From assembly GCF_022965805.1 (NCBI RefSeq), contig NC_133110.1, positions 35,712,317 through 35,776,316 of the forward strand: a DNA stretch of 64,000 bases, written 5' to 3'. Within the stretch, counting starts at the first letter, position 1, and the number at the start of each line of letters is the position of its first letter. The DNA comes from Primulina eburnea. Its lineage: Eukaryota > Streptophyta > Magnoliopsida > Lamiales > Gesneriaceae. Below are positions 10,690 through 24,132 of this stretch, piece after piece. The notes below the pieces were generated by a model, which was not told the DNA's origin, did no database searches, and saw only the letters and a program-made list of their open reading frames with translations. Position numbers and translations under genes: made by a program.

Positions 10690-12830
10690 AAAACATAGTT
10701 GTTGAAAGCGTGCACTTCGTGCGCTTTGAAGTGCGCGTTTCAGTGCGCTTGAAAGAAAAGCGCCGAAAATAATTTTTAAAAAACATGCGCTGCTAAAAAA
10801 TAAAAATAAAAGCCCTGATGCGATTGATTTCTGGGCTGCTCTCCTGCCTCTGCTCTCTGGCTCACCACCTCCCATCTGACCTCGCCGGCGCTTTGTCTAC
10901 CTCTCTGCCTAAGTTATGGATCGGTAAGAATTCCTCTTCTTTTATATTTAATGTTTTAGAAGATAAAAATGAATTTCTTCTTTAGTTTTTATAGTTTTGT
11001 TTACTTTTTTCAATTCATTGATTGATTATTATGATTTTCAGTTGGTTAATTCTTAAACATGTCAAATACAAATCTGCCAAATCGGAAGGATATTGTTTGG
11101 TCTTATGCTAGACTTTCGGATACTAAAAATCCAAATATTGTTTTGTTAGTTGTGTTTTTTGTGGCAAAACAACAAATGACGGGATTTATCGAAATAAGCT
11201 ACATTTCGCTGGGGACAATAGAAATATGAAAGCTTGTCCGAAATATTCCAAGCAAGTTAAAGAAGAAGTTGGAGAGTTCATGGAGAAAAAAAGTGAATTG
11301 AAAATCAAATGAAAGATATTGTTGATTTAGAAGAATATGAGGTTGATATTCTAATAAACAAAAAGGAAAACGGACAATATCCAGTTCAAGCATCCATCCT
11401 ACAGTCCAAAGTAAAAAGTGTCAGCAAATTGGACCTATTAATCTTTACTTTATGAAAGATGTCGATGAAATTTCCAAACAAAGACGTTCAAAATATAAAA
11501 GCTTATTTTATGAAAATAAAAGGAAATTAAGAGACATTGCGGTTGAGAAACTCGCTACACGGATGTATGATGATGGAATTCATATTAATGTCATTAAATA
11601 TGATTCTTTTGAGCATCGAAATAATGTTATTGGGTGTTATGGATTGGGAACGAAACATCCATCATATCATGAAGTGAAGGTTAAATATGGGTGCACGATC
11701 ATGAGATGGGTGGATGGATAAATAGAGTAAGAGTCTAATAAAGTTTTCAAAGGAAGTGTATTTATTGAATCATTTGATGCTTCGGAGTATTCTCACACGA
11801 GCGACAAGATGTTTGAGTTACTTTCTAAATTTGTGATTTGCGTTCGAGAAAAGAATGTGATTCAAGCTGTAACAGATAACGCAAGCTGCAATGTCAATGC
11901 AGGTAATATTTTAATTTTATGTTGCATTCAATTAAGAATTAGATATTTTCATTTTGTTTGATTAAATTTACTTTGTTTTCTCATGTCGTCTTTTGAAAAA
12001 ACCGATTTCCACACTTGTAAGGTCTCTCTGTGCAGCTAATTGTTTAGATTTGTTAATCGGGGATATATTCAAAAAATTTCTCGACTCAGAACATTGCATT
12101 AAATATTTACAATAAACCACAAGTATTGACCATGACGAGGGAGTTTGGACAGAGAAACATGGTAAGAACTGCAAAGACACATTTCGCAACTGCTTTTTTG
12201 ACTTTAAAGCAGTTTCAAGAACAACAAGCGAATTTGAAAAAGATGTTTCTTCTGAAAAGTGAGCAAATAGTCGATTTTCTAAAGTGGTTGTCGGAAAACG
12301 TGTAGCAAAAGTGATTTTGATGCTTTCATTTTGGAAAACTATAGTGTATGCTTCAAAAGTTGGCGGCCCTTTGGTGAAAGTATTGCGGCTAGTAGATGGT
12401 GAAAAAAAGTCTCGTATGGTCTATAATTAAGAGTCAGTGGATAAAGCCAAAGAAGCTATCAGAAAAAAATCGTAGAGTTTTTTTATTTCATTGACGACAG
12501 ATGGACCATTCAACTCCATCGACCTTTGCACGCATATGGATATTTCTTGAATCCAGAGTATTTTAATTAAAACCTGGCATAAAAAATGATACAGAAGTGA
12601 TGGTGGGTTTGTACAAGTGCATATCAAGATTGATGAGAGGTGATGATTTACAAGATAAGATTACGACTCAATTGGAAAAATACAAAAAAGATGACGATTA
12701 TTTTGATATTTGATATTTCATATATCACATTTTCAAAGACTTTTGGTTATATTTTTATTTTTTTGAGAATTTTGTTTTCCATTTTTTTTCCCATAAAGCG
12801 TGTGCTTTGCTTTGCGCTTTAAGCACCAGA
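10690..12830 (+). mobile_element. Decayed hAT DNA transposon
   Basis: A body with hAT transposase remnants (11059-12720) lies between two GC-rich stretches built on GCGCTTT/AAAGCGC (10693-10765 and 12797-12825), which resemble the subterminal repeats of this hAT group. Exact terminal inverted repeats and the 8 bp target duplication could not be fixed, so the ends are approximate. The element sits inside the intron of the TIM8 pseudogene. Confidence 0.65.
11059..12720 (+). pseudogene. hAT transposase remnant (BED finger, DUF659 region)
   Basis: The plus strand opens with MSNTNLPNRKDIVWSYARLS. After a one-base shift comes CGKTTNDGIYRNKLHFAG followed by CPKYSKQVKEE, a BED-type zinc finger. The next readable segment (11452-11721) has KSLFYENKRKLRDIAVEK, the HPSYHEVKVKY block and CTIMRWVDG (the usual SDGWTD block, damaged). 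It continues FKGSVFIESFDASEYSHTSD and VIQAVTDNASCNV (about 11755-11900), the RNase-H-like core of DUF659-type hAT transposases. Downstream sequence to about 12720 carries only scattered matches. Stops and shifts throughout show it is dead. Confidence 0.75.
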
Positions 12831-13501
12831 CACTTGAGCTCTTTTTTATGCCTCGTGATTTTGACACTGTGCAAAAACAAAGACCAAGCGTGCAAGCGAG
12901 CAAATGCGCAAATAGTCGGAACAAATCACCAAATCTTTTCTAGGGACACAGGTTTTTAACTTAAGGGCAATTCTAAGGCACGGAACAACTCTACCATCAA
13001 CATCCCTGAGACAGGGCCAACCTAGACCCAAAAACTGACGAAACTTAAGGACTTCAAATCCACCACGAATCAACAAATAAAAATAAGGCCACCTATTCGC
13101 GCATGCAATGGTCTGTCAACTCTGTATATTAAAAAATTACATCATTAAAAGAAACACCATATTCCCTCAATAGAAAACATGATCAAAACAAGCATTCGTT
13201 TCTTTGGGAAATAAATAAATGTTCCGGGATTACAGTAGTCAAATTTTCATGGACCTGCCGATTACTACACAGAATTCAACATGTCATAACAATCTCAATC
13301 TGTGACATCAATTACAAATAAGCAGAAGATTCAATTAAAAAAAACTATAAAAAAAATAAAATAGAAGCCAAACAAAAATTAATTCCTCAACAGTTAAAAT
13401 AAGATATTGCTTCCTAAAGATATTCACATCAAGATTTAATCCACAACACCCAAATGAAACAAACACACGCATTCAAATGAATAGTATTTTGAATAACTTA
13501 C

Positions 13502-13565
13502 GTTCAGAAACCTCTGCAATTCGGGGGAGCTTAGCCCTGAAGCATAAATTATTTCTGGTAATTCT
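13502..13565 (-). pseudogene. TIM8: TIM8 pseudogene, first exon
   Basis: The minus-strand frame reads ASGLSSPELQRFLN and ends at a good donor (AAC/GTAAGT, GT at 13500-13501). This is the conserved N-terminus of plant Tim8, and the phase (0) joins it to the exon at 10075, giving an intron of about 3.4 kb. No ATG is in frame where the start is expected (the frame reads through IIYASG), so the initiation codon also appears lost. The right edge is approximate. Confidence 0.65.
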
Positions 13566-14187
13566 GATTTAAATCTGGAAAACCCCTACAAGACTTGGAA
13601 TGATTGGGTTAAACACAGAACTGGATATATAATTGTGGGCTTGGCCCGGGTACCTCATATTGGACACAAATTTGATATAATATATATATATATATATAGG
13701 AATTAAAAATTTCTGTAAAAATCAATTTGAAATTTCAATTTCGATTTACTCAATTAAAAAAAAATTGAAATCACCCATAAATAATTTTTTTTTTTGTTTA
13801 AGATTATATAGCACATAAACATTGTTGATTATATAAGTATTTAAACAAAAAATAATGTAAGAATGTCTAACATTTCAATTTTATAAGACAGATCTTTGAT
13901 CCTATGGACCAATGAAATCTATTACATTTTATGTCAAATTACTTTTGACTATATATACGGATCAAGTCAATCCGTCCCATGAATTTGATCAAAGAAATCA
14001 TTTCACAAAATATAGATAGAAACGGTCTCTCGATAATTATTTAAATATTCAAATAATATTACAATTTATTTTTCTCCTATATACGTAGTGAATACTTGTG
14101 ATTTTTACATGCTCTTTTCTAAATAAAAATATATAGAATAGTTACTTTTTACATATTTTTAATAATAGTTGAATATTTAAATAAATA
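13566..14187. other. AT-rich intergenic DNA with a short (TA)n run
   Basis: No coding signal. A (TA)n tract lies at 13679-13698. A stretch at 13880-14040 with ACGGATC and GACGGTCTC-like words may be a very old relative of the 182 bp MITEs, but the ends cannot be traced. Confidence 0.4.
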
Positions 14188-14340
14188 GTACGTCTCACGG
14201 AAACATATCAACTTTCTCATATTTACAAGAATAAGTAATATTTTTGGCATTAAAAAGTAATATTTTTCATTAGTTACCTAAATAGGAGACTCGTCTCACA
14301 AAATTGGTTCGTGAGACTATAGTAAAAAAAATTTGTGTTA
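14188..14340 (-). mobile_element. Old diverged copy of the GAGACGGTCTCAC MITE
   Basis: The order of landmarks matches copy 2: TACGTCTCACGG, AAGTAATATTTTT twice, GTTACCTAAATAGGAGAC, CGTCTCACAAAAT, GTGAGACTATAGT. Each landmark carries substitutions and the ends are eroded. Confidence 0.55.
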
Positions 14341-14729
14341 AATAATTATCTGGATTTTCTTGGGCAATGTAAAATTAAACAAAACACTAAAGATATATCA
14401 ATATTTCAAATCATTCGAATGTCTTTTTTTTTTTTTTTGCATCGTATTCACGAATCACGATGATATGCTCAAAAGATTTTGATGATAGATTCTTGACTTT
14501 GTCGATTTGAGAGATCCCTTTGCATCGAATACAAATTTTGACCCCAAAAATTAAGCAAAGATATGGTTCATTTTAATCTTAGTCAATGAGTTTAATAATA
14601 TAGTATAAAACTTTGTTGGAAATATAAACTTTTATATTTGAGATCATGGATGATATAATAGAGACATATGAAAAAGAAATATAGCTTTTATATTTGGGAT
14701 TGGTTAGAAGTTATATCATGTTCAATCCA

Positions 14730-15089
14730 ATGTTTTTAAACCTAGATCGGACCGGCCTATTCAGTCGAAAACCGCTCTGAAACACTCCCAGAAACCGTTT
14801 TACTGATCAAAACCAAGAACTGGTCTGACCGGTTGGTTCACCTTTAATTTTTTTTAATTTAAATATTTATATATTTAAATTTTTACTTTTTGTTGTATAT
14901 ATGTGATTATTTGGTTTTTGAACTTTGTTAAAAATATTACTTTAATAGCATTAGAGTTTATCTGATTTTTAAAATATGTATATAATTATTTTATATATTT
15001 GATTATATATATTTAGTTGGTTAGATTTTAAATTTTTGTAAATATATTTTTTATTTTTTATATGCAAATTTAACTAATTCAAAATATAT
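14730..15089 (+). mobile_element. Left part of a foldback element split by Helitron 1
   Basis: The left end ATGTTTTTAAACC, followed by ATCGGACCGG, mirrors the end at 28104-28060 (reverse complement ATGTTTTTATAACC, then ATCGAACCGGTC). The flanks carry TTCAATCC (14721-14728) and TTCAATCA (about 28110), a possible 8 bp target duplication with one mismatch. Its continuation is 27993-28110. Confidence 0.45.
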
Positions 15090-18000
15090 TATTTACTATA
15101 TTATATTATATATATATATATATAAAAGCAGAGTTTTTGTCAAAAAATAGTAATTTCTCGCCAAAATATAATTTCTAAAAAAAGAAAGATTTATCATGAT
15201 TATTGACATATATGTATTGCAATAAATGATCACCTCAATTATTGTTTGCATTGGTTATATCAATTCATTTAATTCATATTTGAACTTAATTAATTTTTAT
15301 ATTACTCCAAATGTAATTTATGTTTTTTTTACGCAAATTAAAACTAAACTCTATTGAAAACATAAACTATATCAAAAATTTTGCATTGATTATATCAATC
15401 AGTTTAGTTAAAAACTGTATAAATAAATTTAAAATACAAATTATTGCAATGTTCAATATCACTCATGAGGTAAATCATTCAAAAATAAATTTTTCTATTT
15501 TAAGTAATTTCCTGCCCAAATTACTTACTAAAAAAGAAATACAATATTTAATTAGTTTATTTAATTTTTCTAAAAATTAAATTGGTTGAGTGTTAAAAGT
15601 TATCACTACAACAAGGTTTTCCAATTAATATTAATTTATCATTTAGTAATCATAAATTTTTGATCTAGATACATATAATTTCGAAATTACCTTAATTTGA
15701 AAGAATTAATATATTGTATTTTTCTTCCAAAACCATACGTATATTGTATATCTTGAATTCTGTTCTTAAAAATTTAAATAAGAGAGCCCAAGAAAATTAA
15801 AAGAGATTGATTCAAAGAGTTATAAATTGACATTAAATTACCCTCAATAAACATATATATATTACCCTCAATAATAAAAAAATGTTGACACCCTATGCAT
15901 GCAATTCGAGATTTACATAATTTCAAACAGTTAATGTATGATAATTATGCAAAAAGCATCCAATTTATAATTTTTGTCCTTTGGGATGTCTTATTTGAAT
16001 TTTAAATTATAACTAATACAATATTGCATATTATATTAAAAACCAATTTTAATCTATTTCACGTACTAAATCTATCTACTCCAAAATTGAATTCTGAAAT
16101 GACTCATCTTTTCAGCACCATATCCGAGTTGAATCTTTCCAAGATGTAATGTTCGTTTAAATTTAGATTTGTTCATTATTATGAACTACCTTCATATGGA
16201 AACAACAATACATTAAGTTTGAAATCTGACTTTCATGATCGACAAGTAAAAAATATTATTCCTCTATTTGTGCAAATTTTTAATTATTACGTATTTACTA
16301 ATGTGATAATTTCGTTCTATATTACAAAGTTCACGGATACATGATAGTATAAAATTTCCCATAATGTAAATGATCAAACCAATTCTAAAGAAAATACACA
16401 TTTTATTAGGAGACACATTACAAATTTATTGGCATTGTTTTGGAATACACATAGTAAATGTTAATAAAATAAATTTTCTGGTTTATACATAATTTATTTA
16501 TAATCGCATATTTCATTTTTCTTTAGGAATAATAGGCTGTTGTGTATATTATGAAGACATTTTGTAGATAAAATAACAATCTATTTGGATAAAAATATTG
16601 TTGAAACAATTATTGTTATCATTCAAATGTGTCAAACACGTGATATGTCACAAAATTGTTTGTGATTGTGGATTTAGAAGAAATTATTGAATTTAAAAAA
16701 AAATATTTCTCATTAATTTTGTTGAATTTGATTTAAATTTTTTTTTATCACATGTTAAAAAATAATAATATATAACTTCTCAAAAATCAAAGAATTAAAT
16801 ATGTATTTTTTTTTAGTAAGTAATTTGGGCATGATAAGCATCATATCATTGCCATAGGCTAATACTGTGGGGACCCGGACGTTAATCATGTTTTAAATCA
16901 TAATTATTACTAATTAATCAATTAGTATAAACAGGGTCTACATTTTTTTTAAAATGCAAAGCGGAAACGTAATGTAATTAAATTCAAATTACATATTAAA
17001 CATATCATACAATTATTGTATACTCTACAATAATCCGACTAGATTCAACTACAAGTCAGTGCTAAATCCTAAGTTGCTTCAAAGCCCGGATCTCCACGCT
17101 ATCTAATCCAGCCTCGTTCTCTTCTTGACCCTGATTCTAGCCCACCTGTTGCCATGCACACATACAAACAAGACAACAGCCGGATAACTCCGGTGAGATA
17201 TAAATATCCCAGTATAAATCATGTATACATGCAATCATATAAACAATATAAGAGCATATAACAGAAAATCATATCATATATCAAAATCATGATATGAATC
17301 AATAACAAGAATGAATCACATTCTAAACATGTACCCTAATCAGGAACATAAATAAATATCAAGAATAAATTCTATTCTAAGCATGTACCAATATCAAGAA
17401 CATAACTTAACATTCATCAATACAAATCGATATACTGTCACTCAACCTCGTGACTCTACTTTTTAGACTAGACTCAATCCTAGCCTAGGAATCCCGATTT
17501 TCAGATGTGGTGATCCTATACCGAATTCCGTAATAGAAGGAACTCTGACCCTATTACTCGATATAACCACATATGGTGTTCCTATAGCGATTTAAGATAT
17601 AACCACTTATGGTGTTCCTATATCGAATTACGATATAACCAAATATGGTATTCCTATATCTATTTACGATATAACCACTTAGGGTGTTCCTATATCGAAT
17701 TACGATATAACCAAATATGGTGTTCCTATATCGAATTCCGTAATAGAAGAAATTCCAATTCTATTTACTCGATATAACCAAACATCCGGTGTCCTGATCT
17801 AACCGTCATGGAATGTAGCTCCATCGCTAACATCCTATCTTGAGATATCGTGCAATGTGCCCGTGGAGATACCACCACTATAAGGCACTTCTGTCACAAG
17901 ATTACTCGTTTAACACCTGTCATCTATAATTCAAGAGAACAAGTATATCAATCAACTCAATGCAAATATCAATGCAATAAAGTAAAGTATGTGATTTAGG

Positions 18001-18778
18001 GAAACTCGAGTCAAACCTCACTCGAGTTGTGCAATCCCAACTCAACATTAATTTATACCTTTATCTTCTCGCTCAGAAGAAAAAGAAGAAGAAGTCCCGA
18101 CTCTATGTCGGTCCATTCTCAATCTGATAATGACAATTGAATAGGTATAATATCAATACACAACTCAATTCAATACATGTTCTGATTAATATTCAAATCG
18201 AAATATACTCTGATCAATATCGAATCAACTGATTTTCGACGGCATAACAATACAATCTGAATAACCCCGTCAATTCTGAACATCACACATATAATACTGG
18301 AACTCATAATCTGTGTTAATATAATTCATACTCTGAATACTACCACAATTCTGATATAGAATCTCAGTCAATATCTTTCAAAAATCATAACAATTACATA
18401 AACAATATGTTCTTTAATCTGACTTCAATTCTATAATATTTACGGTAGCAGAAACATCATATCTTAATCATATTCGATTCTAGCAACATCATATTTTCAA
18501 AACATCTCAAAACGTAACAAAACTTACGTCCTTGTGTAGCTCGTAGCGAAAGGAGCACGATACTGCGTTCGGATTCGAATTCTGATAGACGGATTTTCCA
18601 CAATCGCAAATCTAAAAGGCGTAAGGATTTTCTTTCAAAGTCTTCGCCCCTTTTGTCTGAATTCTGAGGAAATAACGTGTCATTCTTCTGTATATATACT
18701 GCATGCACTTCATGAAACGTGGCATCATTTTTCAAGCGACACGCATGCCCGCGGGTGCGGTGTGTTCAGCAGCGCATG

Positions 18779-20042
18779 TGTAGTAGCCCGAATCCCAAAT
18801 TGGGTAATTAACGGATTATTGGTGATTAAGAAGGTTTAATGTGTAATTTTGACCGAGTCATGATCGGACGGACCGAAGATGGTTCGGAAGCACCGAAGAG
18901 TTCGGAAGGTCCGAAGTGGGTTCGGTGGATCCGATCATGAGGTGTCAAGAGCAGCTGGACACGTGCATGTTCGGACGGTCCGAAGTGTATGATCGGAGGA
19001 TCCGATCATGAGCTGTCAAGAGCCAATGGACACGTAGCGTTCGGACGTTCCGAAGTGGTGTTCGGAGGATCCGAACATGGCCTATAAATAGTGCTCGGAT
19101 TTCTCATTTGTGACTTGCCATTCCTTGAGTTAAGTCTCCTCTTTGAGAGTTTTGGAAGGATTCTAGGGCTAGTTGTTGTTCGAGCGATAGCCAAGAGCTG
19201 CCGGGATTGGTAGCATAGCAGCGCCGGAGTTTCGAGGCAATCGACATCAAAGGGCTGTCGACGGACGAAGGCTTGTTCTAGACCTGATTAGCGGTGTTGC
19301 GTAAGGCTAGGCTTGCTGTGATAGAGGTACGAAAGTACTATCCGAGATATCCTGGTTGAGTATACATTCTTATATGTGTTGCATGATTATGTGGTGCATT
19401 GATATATGTCATATGATGCATGCTATTATGTCACGTTTATTACTGCACGTTGCATTTCATGTTGAGCCGTATTCTCCTTTGAGATAGCCTTTACTGTTGA
19501 GCTGTATCTCTTTCGAGATAAGCTATATCTTGGGGCCGCTCAGCCCTGTCTTGTGGACGCATGGACACCGAGAGTACACAGTGGCCGACGGGTCGGGAGG
19601 GCTTCGGTGGTCCGGGACATTTTAGGTCCACGTCTGTCTTGTAGTGGATGCAGTGACCCAGAGGTGTACCGCGCGGCACTATCCACTTGGCGCCTCTAGA
19701 CTGAGCATTTTGAGATCCTTTGTGATTCCTGTTTCTTGACTACCCCGGTATCATGATCATAGCATGTGCATTTCATATAGGTCTGTATACTCATACTTTT
19801 GTACTGGGCGTTCTTATCGCTCACGTCCTCGGTTTTGTTTATTCTTGGACACCCCATTCCCACGGGGCAGGCCTCAGGTTGGACAGCTCAGGAGGAGCAG
19901 GAGGAGGACGTTGAGTAGCTGGTTGGTTTAGTTTATCGGTATTGTTGTTGACTTTTTCCGCTGTTATCTCTGATTATTGTTAATTAGGTTAATTGCATGC
20001 TTAGTTCTTGACTAGTAGGTGATTCTGGAACGGGTCACTACA
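18779..20042 (+). repeat. 5' LTR of the short family A element
   Basis: Starts TGTAGTAGCCCGAATCCC and ends GGGTCACTACA. Its U3 is packed with TTCGGA/TCCGAA words. The TATA box CCTATAAATAG lies at 19081-19091. The downstream half shares sequence with the LTRs of the tandem element at 34397-49133, so families A and B are relatives. Confidence 0.93.
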
Positions 20043-20405
20043 TTTATGGTATCAGAGCATGCGTGCGATTTTGGGATATAGATTTTTGTTTTGGGATTTC
20101 CGTTGACCAATTTACTAGTTTCCCTATTCTATGTTGTAGCAAGGGCTGACCACTGTGGTGATGAGAGTAGTCAGGGAAGTGTAGGTCGTTGGGGTGACCA
20201 GGACGATTTGTTAAGCGTCATAAGTTACCGCATGTTTCTCTAGATGTCATTCTTTCCGTTTCTACTCCGATGGGTCATTCGGTTTTAGCCAAGCGTCTAG
20301 TGATGGGTTGTCCCTTAGATTTGGAGGGTAATGATGTTGTTATTTTCGTTTTGTTCATTTTCTAAGCTTGATTTCGAGGACGAAATCGTTTTAAGGGGGG
20401 GAGAA

Positions 20406-21669
20406 TGTAGTAGCCCGAATCCCAAATTGGGTAATTAACGGATTATTGGTGATTAAGAAGGTTTAATGTGTAATTTTGACCGAGTCATGATCGGACGGAC
20501 CGAAGATGGTTCGGAAGCACCGAAGAGTTCGGAAGGTCCGAAGTGGGTTCGGTGGATCCGATCATGAGGTGTCAAGAGCAGCTGGACACGTGCATGTTCG
20601 GACGGTCCGAAGTGTATGATCGGAGGATCCGATCATGAGCTGTCAAGAGCCAATGGACACGTAGCGTTCGGACGTTCCGAAGTGGTGTTCGGAGGATCCG
20701 AACATGGCCTATAAATAGTGCTCGGATTTCTCATTTGTGACTTGCCATTCCTTGAGTTAAGTCTCCTCTTTGAGAGTTTTGGAAGGATTCTAGGGCTAGT
20801 TGTTGTTCGAGCGATAGCCAAGAGCTGCCGGGATTGGTAGCATAGCAGCGCCGGAGTTTCGAGGCAATCGACATCAAAGGGCTGTCGACGGACGAAGGCT
20901 TGTTCTAGACCTGATTAGCGGTGTTGCGTAAGGCTAGGCTTGCTGTGATAGAGGTACGAAAGTACTATCCGAGATATCCTGGTTGAGTATACATTCTTAT
21001 ATGTGTTGCATGATTATGTGGTGCATTGATATATGTCATATGATGCATGCTATTATGTCACGTTTATTACTGCACGTTGCATTTCATGTTGAGCCGTATT
21101 CTCCTTTGAGATAGCCTTTACTGTTGAGCTGTATCTCTTTCGAGATAAGCTATATCTTGGGGCCGCTCAGCCCTGTCTTGTGGACGCATGGACACCGAGA
21201 GTACACAGTGGCCGACGGGTCGGGAGGGCTTCGGTGGTCCGGGACATTTTAGGTCCACGTCTGTCTTGTAGTGGATGCAGTGACCCAGAGGTGTACCGCG
21301 CGGCACTATCCACTTGGCGCCTCTAGACTGAGCATTTTGAGATCCTTTGTGATTCCTGTTTCTTGACTACCCCGGTATCATGATCATAGCATGTGCATTT
21401 CATATAGGTCTGTATACTCATACTTTTGTACTGGGCGTTCTTATCGCTCACGTCCTCGGTTTTGTTTATTCTTGGACACCCCATTCCCACGGGGCAGGCC
21501 TCAGGTTGGACAGCTCAGGAGGAGCAGGAGGAGGACGTTGAGTAGCTGGTTGGTTTAGTTTATCGGTATTGTTGTTGACTTTTTCCGCTGTTATCTCTGA
21601 TTATTGTTAATTAGGTTAATTGCATGCTTAGTTCTTGACTAGTAGGTGATTCTGGAACGGGTCACTACA
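20406..21669 (+). repeat. 3' LTR of the short family A element
   Basis: Same length and, as far as I can read, the same sequence as 18779-20042. It directly follows the polypurine tract. Confidence 0.93.
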
Positions 21670-22065
21670 GCAGGTGCGCTCAAGCTTCGGCTACTTTATA
21701 ATTTTCAAAAATTTTCGACCGCGGGTGCGGTGTCACTACCGCGGGTGCGGTCCCTCTTGCACCGCGGGTGCGGTATCGCTTCGAATAAAATTTGCCAACT
21801 TTCTGTCCATGCACCGCAGGTGCGGTCTTTGTTGCACCGCGAGTGCGGTGTGGCTTCGGCCTTTCTTAAAAAAATCCACAATTGCATGACCGCGGGTGCA
21901 CTCCTGTTCTGGGCGCGGGTGCGGTCTTGTCTCAAATAAAAATTCTTATTTTCTCATGTCTTTTCTACCCTCATTGCATGTCATGCATTCTCATATCTTC
22001 CGAGTCTCACGTTAATGAAGATTAATAATCTTGGTTTATCAATTCTATAATTCCTGGGCATTACA

Positions 22066-24132
22066 TTTCTCCCCTTCTTAGATCTGAGTTCGTCCTCGAA
22101 CTCACAAACAATCAATTCAGATATATCAGAAGATATGTATAACAGAGTTTAAATCAAATTCTCATCTCAATGAATTCATTCTGAAATCTCTTTCTTGTAT
22201 CAACCTCTGATTTCAAATCTGGATAAAATATACCCTGAATGTCTGTCAATATGTGACAAGTCTGAGAGAAAGCTCGTGGTATACCCTGTCATAAGTACAA
22301 AATCAACCGGAAATCATAATCCGATATACTCTATTTCTGTATTCTAATTATTCTGACCATTTTTCCTGACATCGATCTGTGTCATTTGGTTATATTTGTA
22401 CGTCATCTTGTACAAACTAATAGATATAGATTGAACAATCTGTCAATCACAATCATATCATATCCTAATCTGGAAAAATGGCGGTAATTTCATTACAAAA
22501 GCCATAGAAATGTACTCCCATTTCTATTTAGAACTATACAATTCTGTAATAAATCTTCTGATTTCTATCTTTCTGTCTTTTCTGTTAGTGATTCAGACGT
22601 ATCAGTACAATTTCTGCCAACATTTCAATACAATTTCTATCATAACTGATCTCATCTGTCTATATCACAATTATTTGTTCGAATATCATACATTTTCAAT
22701 CATCAGACTGAACACTGAATCCACTACGGTGCATTTCTGACCCTATCCGTGATTTCAGATCCGAACTACTGATATAAACAAATTAGTTAATAACATAAAT
22801 TAAAGAAGAAATACCTACCTGGTATTCGGTTCTGACTATCAAATCAAGTTTTGAACAATCTGATCAAACTTCTAAACTACTTTAATCTTCAAAATCAGTT
22901 CTGACTCGACTGAACTGTATATAAGCTCAACGGTTCTTAACGATCGGTATCTAAAAACGAACTCATAATGATAATAATATCGGATCAGATTCAGAATATC
23001 AATACGCAATACTGATCTAATAACTGCATAGAACGCAATTTCTGACATTTCGAAAATTCTGCCATATTCAATGTCGTACTCAGCCACTGATCACGGTCTC
23101 ACCGTGCTACAATCAATCAGTATACTATTTTCAGATATCACGGACTCTGAATACAATCTTTTACCATCCCGATACATATCCGAACAATTTTGTATGCAAC
23201 AATTTCAGTTCCCAGAATATTCAATAAAAATTTCAACTGTTCAATTCAATCGGTTATATGCTATGAATATAATAAAATGTCATAGACAAAACAAGCATAA
23301 AATCATCATAACACTTCCGAACACAGACTTTATCAATCCAAACACAGAACTGAAGTCTTTTACAGAGAAACACATAATCAGGTGTAACTCTAATTCTCCG
23401 GCAGTAAATCTTTCAACTGACATTCCAATTCTTTCAGTTCAATCAGTATTATTTATTAAGAAATTCTAAAATGAAACCCATACCTGGTATCGAATCAAGA
23501 CTGACATCATTCTTCCTGATACAGAACAAACCTGAAATCTCATCTGAAAGACTATAGCAAACTTCCTGCTACTAGTAAATCTATTCATGATAGACTCAAC
23601 TTCAGTCATCAACTGAATACATAAGGAATTACTCCATTCCTTTCGATAATCATCGAATCATAACAATACAGATATCAAGGAATTTAAAATCTAAATCCTT
23701 ATCGTATAACATTCATTCCTTGGCCATTTCAGGTTCGAATCTTACCATCTCCTGGAAAGAATCTAAAATAGCTCTGTACTTGTTCGATATATCAATATCA
23801 ATAACGTAATCCGAATCAGGCAACACAAGTACAACACCCTTTAACTCGTTTTCATTCTCAGCTTACTGTAGTATATAATATGTCACAGAATTCACCGATA
23901 TCAATTCTTTTCCCCAAAGAGTATAAAGGTCAGTACTACAGTAACACAGACCCAACAGGTACAACATATATCAACGCAACTCAGTCACAGATAAACATCA
24001 AGAATGCATTCGTATATATCAATACATATGCAATACAATCATAAAAGATCAATACCTGTCACTATATCATCAAGGGTGTCCTGGTTCTGTTCCTCGATCC
24101 TTTCCACCAGATGATCCTGCTCCCTGAAATCT
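22066..24132 (-). other. Interior of the family C element without recognisable pol
   Basis: The left edge is the PPT in minus sense (AAGAAGGGGAGAAA just before the LTR), preceded by GAGTTCGAGGACGAACTC, the sequence usually found at the 3' end of gypsy interiors. The remaining 2 kb has no protease, RT or integrase motif in any frame; short open frames such as plus 23071-23469 show no domain. Confidence 0.6.

Larger units (their letters stand above)
18779..21669 (+). mobile_element. Short gypsy derivative (family A) with matching LTRs, nested in an LTR
   Basis: Two LTRs of exactly 1264 bp (18779-20042, 20406-21669), apparently without a difference, flank only 363 bp of interior. The interior keeps the PBS TGGTATCAGAGC (20047-20058), a scrap of gag start, a scrap of protease ([16 protein letters not shown] at about 20250-20310) and the PPT AAGGGGGGGAGAA before 20406. 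Flanks are GCATG and GCAGG, a target duplication with one changed base. It is a deletion derivative needing a helper; identical LTRs mean a very recent insertion. Confidence 0.9.
16866..22065 (-). repeat. 3' LTR of family C, split by a nested element
   Basis: About 2.3 kb of LTR once the nested insertion is removed; collinear with 25443-27793. It holds an array of about five units (GATATAACCACATATGGTG type, about 40 bp) at 17559-17782. A TATA box for minus-strand transcription lies at 18691-18698. A GC-rich array of ACCGCGGGTGCGGT words is cut by the insertion (18748-18775 and 21670-21930). Confidence 0.9.

Noticed and set aside
19006..19194. Paired 62-codon minus-strand frames in LTRs (also 19491-19679 and the copies at 20633 and 21118)
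   Set aside because: They are conserved only because the LTRs are duplicated; they lie antisense in U3/R and encode low-complexity peptides.
23071..23469. Plus-strand frame of 132 codons inside the family C element
   Set aside because: AT-rich, opposite to the element's coding strand, with no motif.
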